Source: Clostridiales bacterium | Lineage (GTDB): Bacteria > Bacillota > Clostridia > Christensenellales > Borkfalkiaceae | DNA length: 14,222 nt | Direction of reading: 5' to 3' | Assembly: GCA_003503945.1 (NCBI GenBank) | Contig: DOCD01000162.1 | Span: 1-14,222 of the forward strand | Shown: one piece after another, positions 1-6,176 of the stretch | Position numbering within the stretch: position 1 is the first letter of the stretch | How the letters are laid out: the number at the start of each line of letters is the position of its first letter | Notes under the pieces: model-generated | Databases searched by the model: none | The model's input: the letters and a program-made list of their open reading frames with translations, nothing else | What the model was told of the DNA's origin: nothing | Position numbers and translations under genes: made by a program

Positions 1-1476
1 GAAAACCGTATTTTGGAAAGCGGCTGAGGGGATAGGCTTGGTGTAATAAATTTTTTGTGATACCTTGGAACAAATAACGGCTTGTCTATTTGACTTTGCT
101 GTTGTTCTGATTGCAAATTTTCTTTCTATAGGGTTAATAAGTAATTCGATATAGTTTTTTTCTCCCAGCTTGCGCACACATTCAGTATTCAGCATTATTT
201 GATTATTAGAGAACGTAATACAAGGTCTATTAACGCTGTCAAAGAATTCTGAACGTGTTATTTCAAAGCCACGCAAATCAAAGTCGCCAGCTTCAACTTC
301 GATTTTAATTTCTTCTTGCGCGTGAGCAGTATTAACATCATTTTCATCTTCAATGTATGCGCTTTGTGAAGCATTGAAATAGTCGCCTTCTTTAAAACCT
401 GCCCAGCGCGGGTTTATTACAACGAAGCCTTTTAAAATTCCGCTGTCAATAACGCGCAATTCTGGGAGGAAAGATTTGTTTTTATATTTTGCGTTATCAA
501 GCATACGTTGAACAGCAATAAAATCGTCCCTTGAAACAATTGCTTCGTGGTGTTTATGATAAGTGCTTTGAGGTCTTTCCCCGCGGTTTTTAGCTGACTT
601 ATGAGTACGGTAACTTATAGTGTATGTTTTTCTGGTAACAACGTCACCGCAGTGGCGTTCATTTCTTAAAACTTGCACTACAGCGTTAGAAGTCCAATTA
701 ACATTTCCGAGATATGATTTCCGCCCGAGTGCATTGAGAGTATCTGCTATTTGTTGCGAGGAATAGCCGTATAAATACATACAGAAAGCGAGCTTAACCG
801 TAGGGGCTTCTTCTGGATTTATAATCAGATTTCCATTTTCATCGTGAGTATATCCGAGCAGTTTTGGAGTTAAGGGAATGCCGTGGTCAAGGCGCATACG
901 AAGTGAAGTTTCCATACTGCGGCTTCTTGTATGCGATTCTTCTTCCGCCATAGTGGCTTGAAAGGTAAGCGCCATCTGTGATTCATCATTAAGTGAAAAA
1001 ATACATTCAGACTCAAAAAAAACGCCCACAGGTGGTTTTTGCTCTGCAAGGTCGCGCACAAGTCCGATACAGTCAACTACATTTCTGGCAAAACGTGAAA
1101 CGCTTTTTGTAATAATCAAACTGAGCTTGCCAGCTCTGCTGTCGGCAATCATTTCATTGAAAGCATCTCTATGTTTTAAGGAAGTACCGCTTATTCCTTC
1201 ATCAGCATATATCTTGATTAATTTCCAATTGGGATGTTGAATGACAAACTCTTCGTAGTATTGTTTTTGTAATTCAAAGGAAGTTGTTTGCCGAACGTCG
1301 TCTGTTGAAACACGAACATAAATACCTACGTTTTGCTGTGTATCGTTATCGTAGTAATCAATAGGCTTGTCCGCGGGTTTGTATTCATAGTTTTCTTGAT
1401 CTATTTCAACATGCATGCGCTTGCGAGTTCTTGCTTTGGCGCGTTGGCGTTCCGTTTGCTTATATATATCAATCAT
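1..1476 (-). CDS. Large serine recombinase (site-specific integrase), 3' end cut by window edge
   Basis: This is a DNA-cutting and rejoining enzyme of the serine recombinase family, expected to integrate and excise the host element. The frame is open for 492 codons from the ATG at 1476 and runs off the left edge. Residues about 48-190 form the resolvase catalytic domain: Y53-V-R55-V-S57-T has the nucleophile Ser57, D92-E-G follows, and the SRFAR motif carries Arg128 and Arg131. Residues about 205-330 match the Recombinase DNA-binding domain. A region with the sequence FLPELRVID and later NPRWAGF is typical, as I recall, of clostridial tandem recombinases. I see no clustered-cysteine zinc ribbon in the visible part. 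The start has AGGTGAG just upstream and overlaps the preceding gene by 8 bp (1469-1476), which suggests translational coupling. A third recombinase could lie further left. Confidence 0.93.
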   Translation of the reverse strand, partial: MIDIYKQTERQRAKARTRKRMHVEIDQENYEYKPADKPIDYYDNDTQQNVGIYVRVSTDDVRQTTSFELQKQYYEEFVIQHPNWKLIKIYADEGISGTSLKHRDAFNEMIADSRAGKLSLIITKSVSRFARNVVDCIGLVRDLAEQKPPVGVFFESECIFSLNDESQMALTFQATMAEEESHTRSRSMETSLRMRLDHGIPLTPKLLGYTHDENGNLIINPEEAPTVKLAFCMYLYGYSSQQIADTLNALGRKSYLGNVNWTSNAVVQVLRNERHCGDVVTRKTYTISYRTHKSAKNRGERPQSTYHKHHEAIVSRDDFIAVQRMLDNAKYKNKSFLPELRVIDSGILKGFVVINPRWAGFKEGDYFNASQSAYIEDENDVNTAHAQEEIKIEVEAGDFDLRGFEITRSEFFDSVNRPCITFSNNQIMLNTECVRKLGEKNYIELLINPIERKFAIRTTAKSNRQAVICSKVSQKIYYTKPIPSAAFQNTVF

Positions 1477-2080
1477 TAGACTCACCTTTTTTCTCGGTTG
1501 CGTTTTCTGGTAAGACTTGCAAATCGGGTGTTGGTAAAAAGAATGTATCTTTCATATCATTTTTGTAATACGAGGCAAGCGTAAAAATATCTTCGGAAAT
1601 AAAGTAAATACCGATAGGTGGATTTTGAGTCGCAAGAATACGAGAACATAGTGTTACTTCGTGCGGTTTCTTTGAAACGTTGGAAACTTTTTGTGTTATG
1701 ATTAAATCAACTTTGCCATCGAGAGCATCATTAAGCAAACGGCACCATTCGGGCGCTGATTCCATATTGGGCGCAGTCGCACCTTCGTCTATATAAAAAT
1801 CGATAATTTCCCAATTAGGACATAAAGCAACCGTATCTATGTATTGCTGCTTATGGAAAGCGAGATAATCTTCATAACGGGTTTGGTTGAAATAACGGAT
1901 ATAAACACCGATTTTGTAATGATTAGCAGGGCTGGGGCATTCGTGACGAATATTATTTAACCACGTTTTATGCTCTGCAATTTTGCGTGCGTGTTCAGGC
2001 GTTTCGCAAAAAAAATCAAGTTGTTGGGGAGTCCGCGCTATTTCATAAAACTTATTTATAATCTCTAATTCGTCTGCCAT
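1469..2080 (-). CDS. Resolvase-fold protein without the catalytic serine (recombinase partner)
   Basis: A 203-aa protein related to the catalytic domain of the large recombinase downstream of it. Aligning IGVYIRYFN (residues 57-65) with VGIYVRVST of the active enzyme places Phe64 at the nucleophilic serine, while Arg62 is kept. The active-site pair of arginines in SRFAR is replaced by Asn134 and Lys137 in KVSNVSK. D98-E-G and the VDLIIT strand are kept, so the fold is probably intact. There is no Recombinase DNA-binding domain. The start chosen is the ATG at 2080, because GAGGG sits 4 nt before it. An in-frame TTG at 2098 has no such site. It overlaps the next gene, so both proteins are likely made together. 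It may act as a structural subunit or control factor of the recombinase; that role is inference. Confidence 0.85.
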   Translation of the reverse strand: MADELEIINKFYEIARTPQQLDFFCETPEHARKIAEHKTWLNNIRHECPSPANHYKIGVYIRYFNQTRYEDYLAFHKQQYIDTVALCPNWEIIDFYIDEGATAPNMESAPEWCRLLNDALDGKVDLIITQKVSNVSKKPHEVTLCSRILATQNPPIGIYFISEDIFTLASYYKNDMKDTFFLPTPDLQVLPENATEKKGESND

Positions 2081-2108
2081 AAGTCCCTCTGGAAACAATT
2101 TTGTGTTA

Positions 2109-2114
2109 ATTATA
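2109..2114 (-). promoter_or_regulatory. Possible -10 box for the recombinase operon
   Basis: The minus strand reads TATAAT at 2114-2109, about 29 nt before the ATG at 2080. It lies just past the terminator of the upstream regulator gene. No good -35 box is seen at the right distance, so recognition may need an activator or the box may be fortuitous in AT-rich DNA. Confidence 0.35.
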
Positions 2115-2137
2115 AGTTAAATGAAAGTAAAAATAAA

Positions 2138-2172
2138 TAAACCAGCAGTCACATATGTTGACTACTGGTTTA
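2138..2172 (-). terminator. Hairpin terminator after the leftward XRE gene
   Basis: Fourteen-base arms at 2138-2151 and 2159-2172 are complementary except at one position, which becomes a G-U pair only in a minus-strand transcript. On that strand the hairpin is followed by TTTATTTTTACTTT. It lies about 58 bp past the regulator's stop and should separate it from the recombinase genes. Its sequence resembles the hairpin after the rightward regulator (3110-3149). Confidence 0.7.
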
Positions 2173-2229
2173 TATAATTTAAAGTTTTTTTTAGATAAAA
2201 TATAAGAGCGAATGTATTCGCCGAAAAAA

Positions 2230-2580
2230 CTAATCTTCCTTTTTGCTGTGCAAGGAAGCTTTAATTTCCTTAACAATTTTAAGGATAGATTCGATTTCTT
2301 GTGGGGAGCAATCTTTGAGCAAGTCGGCGAATTCTTGCTGGTATATCTGGTTTACGACAGGTACATTTGGACGAAGGATTGAGTCAGCCGACATTTTTAA
2401 AGTTTCAACTATCCGGCAGAAAGTTAGGATATTCATTTTCGTTTTGCCGAGTTCTATATCGCTTATATAAGGATCGGAAACTTCAATAGCAAAAGCGAGG
2501 TCGGCTTGACTTAAATTTTGCGCGGTTCTTGCGGCACGTATTCTTTGACCAATCTGCTTCAGTTCTGAATTTGAGTCCAA
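2230..2580 (-). CDS. XRE-family helix-turn-helix regulator (leftward copy)
   Basis: A 116-aa DNA-binding protein of the Cro/CI-like HTH_3 family. The helix-turn-helix spans residues about 11-66 (IGQRIRAARTAQNLSQADLA, then a recognition helix around residues 35-44). The C-terminal part, around DCSPQEIESILKIVKEIK, resembles the tail of the divergent neighbour (DCTPYERRILIENARSLK). The pair therefore looks like the product of an old duplication. The start is TTG at 2580, chosen because a perfect AAGGAGG lies 7 nt upstream and no ATG fits. Such regulators commonly sit beside the recombinase of clostridial elements and are thought to hold excision or cargo in check. Autorepression from the shared control region is likely. 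The exact target genes are not shown by the sequence. Confidence 0.88.
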   Translation of the reverse strand: MDSNSELKQIGQRIRAARTAQNLSQADLAFAIEVSDPYISDIELGKTKMNILTFCRIVETLKMSADSILRPNVPVVNQIYQQEFADLLKDCSPQEIESILKIVKEIKASLHSKKED

Positions 2581-2649
2581 GATTTGACCTCCTTCGCCAA
2601 TAGGCTATATTTAATTGCAATTTTATCATCAATAGTTTATAATTAGAAC

Positions 2650-2680
2650 AGCCAATTGTCTATATAATAAACAATTGGCT
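2650..2680. promoter_or_regulatory. Inverted-repeat operator between the divergent XRE genes
   Basis: Perfect 10-bp arms AGCCAATTGT (2650-2659) and ACAATTGGCT (2671-2680) are separated by 11 AT-rich bases. The site covers the -35 box and spacer of the rightward promoter. A partial GCCAAT half-site recurs at 2596-2601 beside the leftward gene's ribosome site. This is the layout expected for a dimeric XRE repressor binding its own control region. Which of the two regulators binds is unknown. Confidence 0.7.
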
Positions 2681-2685
2681 ATAAT
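2656..2685 (+). promoter_or_regulatory. Promoter of the rightward XRE gene
   Basis: TTGTCT (2656-2661) and a consensus TATAAT (2680-2685) are separated by 18 bp. The gene's GTG lies 31 bp downstream. The inverted-repeat operator overlaps both elements, so bound repressor would block RNA polymerase. Confidence 0.65.
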
Positions 2686-2715
2686 TGAGAAAACTATTTT
2701 TTGGAGGAATAAATA

Positions 2716-3075
2716 GTGGCTCTCAATTACATTTTATTAGGAAAAAGAATTAAGTCGTTGCGGTGCAAAAGGCATTTAACACAAGCGGTGTTTTCTGAAA
2801 TGATAGATAAAACACCGAATTACGTCTGTTGCATAGAAAGCGGAATAAAAGGTCCCAGCCTTGACACGCTTATACTTATAGCTAATGCGCTTGGGGTAAC
2901 GACTGATGTTTTGCTTGCTGAAAGTCTTGATAATTATTTGAAAGTTGATGAAAGCGAATACATAGAAATATTTCAAGACTGTACACCATATGAGCGGCGC
3001 ATTTTGATTGAGAATGCTCGGTCTTTAAAAAGCTCGATGAGAGAATATCATTTTCTGAGCGGACGTAAGCAGTAG
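2716..3075 (+). CDS. XRE-family helix-turn-helix regulator (rightward copy)
   Basis: A 119-aa HTH_3 regulator transcribed away from its paralogue. The helix-turn-helix covers residues about 8-62: LGKRIKSLRCKRHLTQAVFS, then PNYVCCIESGIKGPSLDTL with the recognition helix at about 32-42. The C-terminal segment includes DCTPYERRILIENARSLKSS, a tail I associate with regulators of clostridial integrative elements. The start is GTG at 2716, supported by GGAGG at 2703-2707 (8-nt spacing); there is no ATG nearby. A hairpin follows 34 bp after the stop, so it is probably a single-gene transcript. With its divergent neighbour it could form a two-repressor switch. That is inference from the arrangement. 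Confidence 0.87.
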   Translation: MALNYILLGKRIKSLRCKRHLTQAVFSEMIDKTPNYVCCIESGIKGPSLDTLILIANALGVTTDVLLAESLDNYLKVDESEYIEIFQDCTPYERRILIENARSLKSSMREYHFLSGRKQ

Positions 3076-3109
3076 CAGTTACATTTTAAAATTGAGTTTC
3101 GCTAAAAAC

Positions 3110-3149
3110 AATACACCAGCGGTCAAATGTTTCGCTGGCGGTGTGTATT
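3110..3149 (+). terminator. Bulged hairpin terminator after the rightward XRE gene
   Basis: Arms AATACA + CCAGCG (3110-3121) pair with CGCTGG (3133-3138) and TGTATT (3144-3149). Five bases (3139-3143) bulge out. A T-rich run (TTATTTTTCT) follows shortly after. The loop side shares the ACCAG(Y)(R)GTCAA sequence with the hairpin after the leftward regulator. Confidence 0.55.
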
Positions 3150-3221
3150 ACAGTTATTTTTCTACATTTTGCAAAAAGCCGACTACATTTTCAGTTTGGC
3201 TCTTTATTGCCATTTCAAATA

Positions 3222-3230
3222 TGGTATAAT
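3222..3230 (+). promoter_or_regulatory. Extended -10 promoter of the three-gene cargo operon
   Basis: TGGTATAAT at 3222-3230 is a perfect extended -10 motif (TG-N-TATAAT). No -35 box is present at the usual distance; TTGGCT at 3196-3201 is too far. Transcription would start near 3237, only about 5 nt before the ATG at 3242. Confidence 0.6.
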
Positions 3231-3241
3231 TATCCCGAATT

Positions 3242-3877
3242 ATGGTACGGGTTAAAAAACCGAGCTGGTATTCTTTTGAATTAAATGATTACTCTGCGCC
3301 AAGCTGTACTTCCTTTACCAAAACATATTTTGGAACGATAGAAGATTTTAATGATGTTGTTCTTGAAATACCGTTTGGAATTGAAGAAGAACTGAAAGAT
3401 ACTTTTGAACGCTTTGCCGCGGGTGAAAGAAAGATAATCCATAATGCAGGATTTATTAAAAAAAGATTTGCGAAACCAGCAATTTTAATTAATGAAAACA
3501 ATATAGCATTTGACTCGACCGAATATAAATTCCGTAATACTTATGGATTTTATTATTATATTCGATTTGATAGGGCAGAAGGTAAGATTTACCTATTAAA
3601 GCAGGGTAAATCATTTTATGTTGTTTATCGAATGGCTTTAACAAATCCACAATTTCGTGATGAGCTATTTAGCAAAATAACTTGGTGCAATCTTGGTGAT
3701 ATGCTTTGCGGGCATCCCGGCATTTTAAAATACAACGATAAAGAAAAAGTATTGGTTAATATGCTGGGATTGATTGAGTCCAAGTATGATAATGAACAAA
3801 AAGCGATAGAACATTTTAATAGCTTGATTAGCTTTAATTTGTCAAAATTTTTTGAGGACATTTTTGGCGATGGATAA
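3242..3877 (+). CDS. Unrecognised 211-aa protein, first gene of the cargo operon
   Basis: I do not recognise this family. The protein appears soluble, with no signal peptide and no clear membrane segment. It mixes charged stretches with an aromatic-rich core (YGFYYYIRFD at about residues 100-109, then a basic KQGKSFYVVYR stretch). The centre reads as beta-rich and the last 60 residues as helical. The ATG at 3242 has no Shine-Dalgarno sequence, and a perfect extended -10 box ends only 11 bp upstream, so the mRNA may be nearly leaderless. There is no other good start in the first 40 codons. Its last 8 bp overlap the next gene's ATG, which implies coupled translation. Its place between regulators and a toxin-antitoxin pair on a mobile element fits cargo such as defence or competition genes. 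That is only a contextual guess. Confidence 0.75.
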   Translation: MVRVKKPSWYSFELNDYSAPSCTSFTKTYFGTIEDFNDVVLEIPFGIEEELKDTFERFAAGERKIIHNAGFIKKRFAKPAILINENNIAFDSTEYKFRNTYGFYYYIRFDRAEGKIYLLKQGKSFYVVYRMALTNPQFRDELFSKITWCNLGDMLCGHPGILKYNDKEKVLVNMLGLIESKYDNEQKAIEHFNSLISFNLSKFFEDIFGDG

Positions 3878-5132
3878 TGAGAAAATGACAGCACCTTTAA
3901 TGGCGTATTATGAAGAGCACAGCTTAGGATTTGGTCAAGACTGTGATTTAAATGAAGAATCAAAAGTATTGCTTTCGCAGTTGCTTTCCAAAGTGCAGAA
4001 AATCAAATCTTTTGATAAAAATAATGAGCGTTGGAAATTCTGGGTATCTGTTCCGCGGGGAACGTTTGAGGATTATGCAGAATTGCGTGATAGTGCTGAT
4101 TATAAAACACATAAGGCTTTTGTTCAGTCATGGAAAGATTGGTTTCCAAAAGAAGTTTATTGGTATGAAGTAATTATAGTTTCTGCTAATGGCTGTGTTC
4201 TGATTTTAATTAATAATTCAGCTGTATTAAGTATTAGTCCGCAATATCAGGCTGAATGGGACAAGCGTGATTTTTCTGACTTGTTGGTTTTTCTTTCAGA
4301 TGAGGTTGAGAAAATAATTAGCGGATTAAGTGCAGGAACGTATAACGAATATTTGAATTCTGTTCTTCCTTATGAGTGCCGTAAAGGCGTTATTTCAAGG
4401 GCTAAGCTCTGGGAGATTAGTTTAAAGCAAAAAGAATATTATTGCGGCTCCTTGTCCGCTGAAGAAATAGAAAAATTTGCAGATTATGACAGCAAAAAAA
4501 CAGTTGAACATATCAAGGAAATGACAGCTCAACTGTATTATAATGCTTGTGCAATTTGTTATACTGCGGCGCGGTTTAATGGGCTTGACGGAATGACACC
4601 TAAGCAAATGTATCTGCGGTTTGCCGATAATCGTGATGGCGGTTTATCAACCATTGAGGACAGCTCCGTTGAAGCGTTTGAAAGATGGTTTAATCTTACA
4701 GACAAGGAGAAATGGAAAATTCAAAATCCAAGCCATATGTGGCAGATTTCTCAAGGTAGTACACATACAATAATTTGCCTATATACGGATGTCAACGAGA
4801 ACGGTTACTATTTGACTTTAGCAGGCGGAGAACACTGTCGAACAGATGAAGTCGTGCGAATGTTCAATGCTTTAAGAGCAAACGGATTTCCTGTTTATTA
4901 TCATTCTCACGAGCGAATTACTAAAGCATTATTAGGACAAGATGAAATTGGAATTGTGCCTTGCTTTAAAAGACCTTTTCTTTATTGGTATGGTGGGTTT
5001 AAAAATTCTGATGTAATCTCTTTTGTCCAGCTTGATGAGGAAGAATTTACTAAAGAAGAAATTGCCGAAATAGTTAAGGCGGCACAATGGTTTGAATTGT
5101 ATAAGCTTGAATTGCAGGGGGATAGCCTTTGA
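3870..5132 (+). CDS. Unrecognised 420-aa protein, second gene of the cargo operon
   Basis: I cannot name this family. The protein has no signal peptide or membrane segment and looks cytoplasmic. The N-terminal 170 residues are helical and charged. A middle part contains YTAARFNGLDGMTPKQMYLR followed by FADNRDGGLS. The C-terminal third is beta-rich, with STHTIICLYTD, YYLTLAGGEHCRTDE and a run of aromatic residues around PFLYWYGGF. The alternation of strands and an RxDE segment could suit a small-molecule or nucleic-acid binding fold, but no catalytic signature is clear. The start taken is the ATG at 3870, inside the end of the upstream gene (8-bp overlap), with GAGGA at 3854-3858. An in-frame TTG at 3852 is less likely. 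The stop shares one base with the next gene's ATG. Confidence 0.78.
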   Translation: MDNEKMTAPLMAYYEEHSLGFGQDCDLNEESKVLLSQLLSKVQKIKSFDKNNERWKFWVSVPRGTFEDYAELRDSADYKTHKAFVQSWKDWFPKEVYWYEVIIVSANGCVLILINNSAVLSISPQYQAEWDKRDFSDLLVFLSDEVEKIISGLSAGTYNEYLNSVLPYECRKGVISRAKLWEISLKQKEYYCGSLSAEEIEKFADYDSKKTVEHIKEMTAQLYYNACAICYTAARFNGLDGMTPKQMYLRFADNRDGGLSTIEDSSVEAFERWFNLTDKEKWKIQNPSHMWQISQGSTHTIICLYTDVNENGYYLTLAGGEHCRTDEVVRMFNALRANGFPVYYHSHERITKALLGQDEIGIVPCFKRPFLYWYGGFKNSDVISFVQLDEEEFTKEEIAEIVKAAQWFELYKLELQGDSL

Positions 5133-5326
5133 TGAAGATAATTAAAAATGCGATTAAATGCAAGCACTGTGGGGATGTTATCGAATCTACATACCGGCAC
5201 GACTTTGTTACTTGCTCTTGTGGGTGTTGTAGTGTTGATGGCGGTCTTGATTATTTAAGGCGTTGTTTTATGAATTCTGAAGCTGAAGATTACATTGATC
5301 TCAGTGAAACCGTATCAGACGAATAA
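5132..5326 (+). CDS. Small zinc-ribbon protein (DUF7695-like), third gene of the cargo operon
   Basis: A 64-aa protein with CKHCG (Cys10, Cys13) and CSCG (Cys28, Cys30), a pattern that fits a single zinc ribbon. It then has VDGGLDYLRR at residues 35-44. From memory, small proteins with IKNxIKCKxCGDxIES and CxCGxxxVDGG belong to DUF7695; I am sure of the family resemblance but less of the number. They are widespread in Firmicutes, with no known role. The ATG at 5132 shares its A with the stop of the preceding gene, and AGGGGG lies 10 nt upstream. Translation is thus likely coupled to the 420-aa protein. Two further cysteines (32, 33) next to the ribbon, and Cys45, are extra. Confidence 0.82.
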   Translation: MKIIKNAIKCKHCGDVIESTYRHDFVTCSCGCCSVDGGLDYLRRCFMNSEAEDYIDLSETVSDE

Positions 5327-5435
5327 AATAATCAAATAATGGTTGCGGAAGGCAATTGAAGTGAGCGTAGATAGAGCTTGGTAGAGAGCTTGAGAATTTA
5401 AAGCAATAATTGATTTAAAATTTTATAAAATGCTG

Positions 5436-5464
5436 TTGTATTTTTCGTAGAATTGTGCTACAAT
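5436..5464 (+). promoter_or_regulatory. Promoter and probable operator of the toxin-antitoxin operon
   Basis: TTGTAT (5436-5441) and TACAAT (5459-5464) are separated by 17 bp, with TG at 5456-5457 giving an extended -10. Short inverted repeats surround the -10 region: TGCTGT at 5431-5436 with ACAGCA at 5469-5474, and GTAG with CTAC across 5447-5461. This fits autorepression by the antitoxin complex. The stretch 5327-5430 before it holds no gene, only a short direct repeat of GAGCTTG. Confidence 0.7.
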
Positions 5465-5504
5465 AATTACAGCAAGAATAAAATGTATTAAAGGAGGCAC
5501 ATTG

Positions 5505-5750
5505 ATGAATATTAAACCAATTTCAGATTTGCGAAACTACAATACTGTTTTAAAAGATTGTCAAGCTGATTCGCCTGTGTTCTTAACTAAGAATGGGCGC
5601 GGCAGGTATGTCATAATGGATGCTGAACAATACGATAGCATAATGGCAGAAATGCGCCTTATGAGCAAAATAGTTAAAGCAGAACAAAGAATAGAAAACG
5701 GTGAATCATACTTGGAGATGTCCGAGTTAAAAAAGAAACTTGGGATGTGA
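5505..5750 (+). CDS. Type II antitoxin, Phd/YefM family
   Basis: An 81-aa antitoxin that should bind and neutralise the toxin encoded 6 bp downstream, and repress the shared promoter. The N-terminal half shows the Phd/YefM pattern: KPISDLRNY near the start, then DSPVFLTKNGRGRYVIMDAE and a tyrosine-containing helix. This half makes the DNA-binding dimer. The C-terminal helix (about 55-81, rich in Lys and Glu) is expected to wrap the toxin. The start is the ATG at 5505, supported by AAGGAGG at 5491-5497 with 7-nt spacing. A TTG 3 bp upstream would lie too close. On a mobile element such pairs usually stabilise the element in the host. Confidence 0.93.
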   Translation: MNIKPISDLRNYNTVLKDCQADSPVFLTKNGRGRYVIMDAEQYDSIMAEMRLMSKIVKAEQRIENGESYLEMSELKKKLGM

Positions 5751-5756
5751 GGAATT

Positions 5757-6059
5757 ATGAAATTAAAAATCAATCCACAGGTTTATGACGATTTGGTCGA
5801 TATAAAAGCAAGTATAGCTGAGGACAGTCCAGAGCAAGCCGTGAAGGTTGTTGCCAAAATTTTGTCTGATATGGAACGACTTGTTGACTTCCCCGAGAGT
5901 GGAAACAAGTTGAGCAATAAGATTCGATTTGAGGTAAAATATCGATACATAATCACTTATTCGTACGCTTCGGTTTATTACGTCGAGGATGACTCAGTTA
6001 TAGTTACAACCGTGTTGCATCTGGCGAGAGATTTTTCCGCAATTAAATTTGAAGATTAG
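5757..6059 (+). CDS. Type II toxin, RelE/ParE superfamily
   Basis: A 100-aa toxin of the RelE/ParE fold. It shows the family pattern in order: an N-terminal strand with INPQVYDDLVDI, the SPEQA turn, a long helix to DMERL, the P-E-S-G loop at 46-49, then strands around KYRYIITY (61-68) and VTTVLHLARD (83-92). His88 and Arg91 lie near the C-terminus, where RelE-type mRNA interferases often carry functional residues. The sequence cannot tell a ribosome-dependent RNase (RelE) from a gyrase poison (ParE). The gene begins 6 bp after the antitoxin stop, with GAGG close upstream, so the two are co-transcribed in the usual antitoxin-first order. A strong hairpin terminator follows 60 bp after the stop. 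Confidence 0.92.
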   Translation: MKLKINPQVYDDLVDIKASIAEDSPEQAVKVVAKILSDMERLVDFPESGNKLSNKIRFEVKYRYIITYSYASVYYVEDDSVIVTTVLHLARDFSAIKFED

Positions 6060-6066
6060 TTTTAAA

Positions 6067-6156
6067 ATTGCATAAATGTTAGGTTTGCGACTTTTTGCGA
6101 CCACAAATTTTTTGTAACTAAAAACACAATATATAGTGTAATTGCTATTGCATAAA
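6067..6156. repeat. Short direct repeats beside the element's right end
   Basis: TTTGCGAC occurs at 6084-6091 and 6094-6101, exactly one helical turn (10 bp) apart. ATTGCATAAA occurs at 6067-6076 and 6147-6156. Repeats of this kind can be accessory protein sites near a recombination site, or they can be chance in AT-rich DNA. Confidence 0.4.
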
Positions 6157-6176
6157 GCACTACATATTGTGTTTTT
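6120..6176 (+). terminator. Strong hairpin terminator after the toxin gene
   Basis: Nineteen-base arms at 6120-6138 and 6158-6176 pair with a single mismatch around a 19-base loop, and the right arm ends in a run of T. The A-rich left arm also makes it usable on the minus strand. It closes the toxin-antitoxin transcript and shields it from the DNA to the right. Confidence 0.8.

Noticed and set aside
2081..2098. TTG at 2098 as the start of the resolvase-like gene
   Set aside because: The ATG at 2080 has GAGGG at proper spacing, and this GAGGG lies inside the extra codons that the TTG start would add.
2243..2470. A 75-codon plus-strand frame inside the leftward XRE gene
   Set aside because: It is antisense to a clear HTH protein, has no ribosome site, and its translation has no recognisable features.
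3952..4173. A 73-codon plus-strand frame within the 420-aa gene
   Set aside because: It overlaps the longer coding frame out of register and has no ribosome site or family features.
5327..5430. Small RNA or short peptide gene between the zinc-ribbon gene and the TA promoter
   Set aside because: Only a GAGCTTG direct repeat is seen; there is no promoter-terminator pair and no start codon with a ribosome site.
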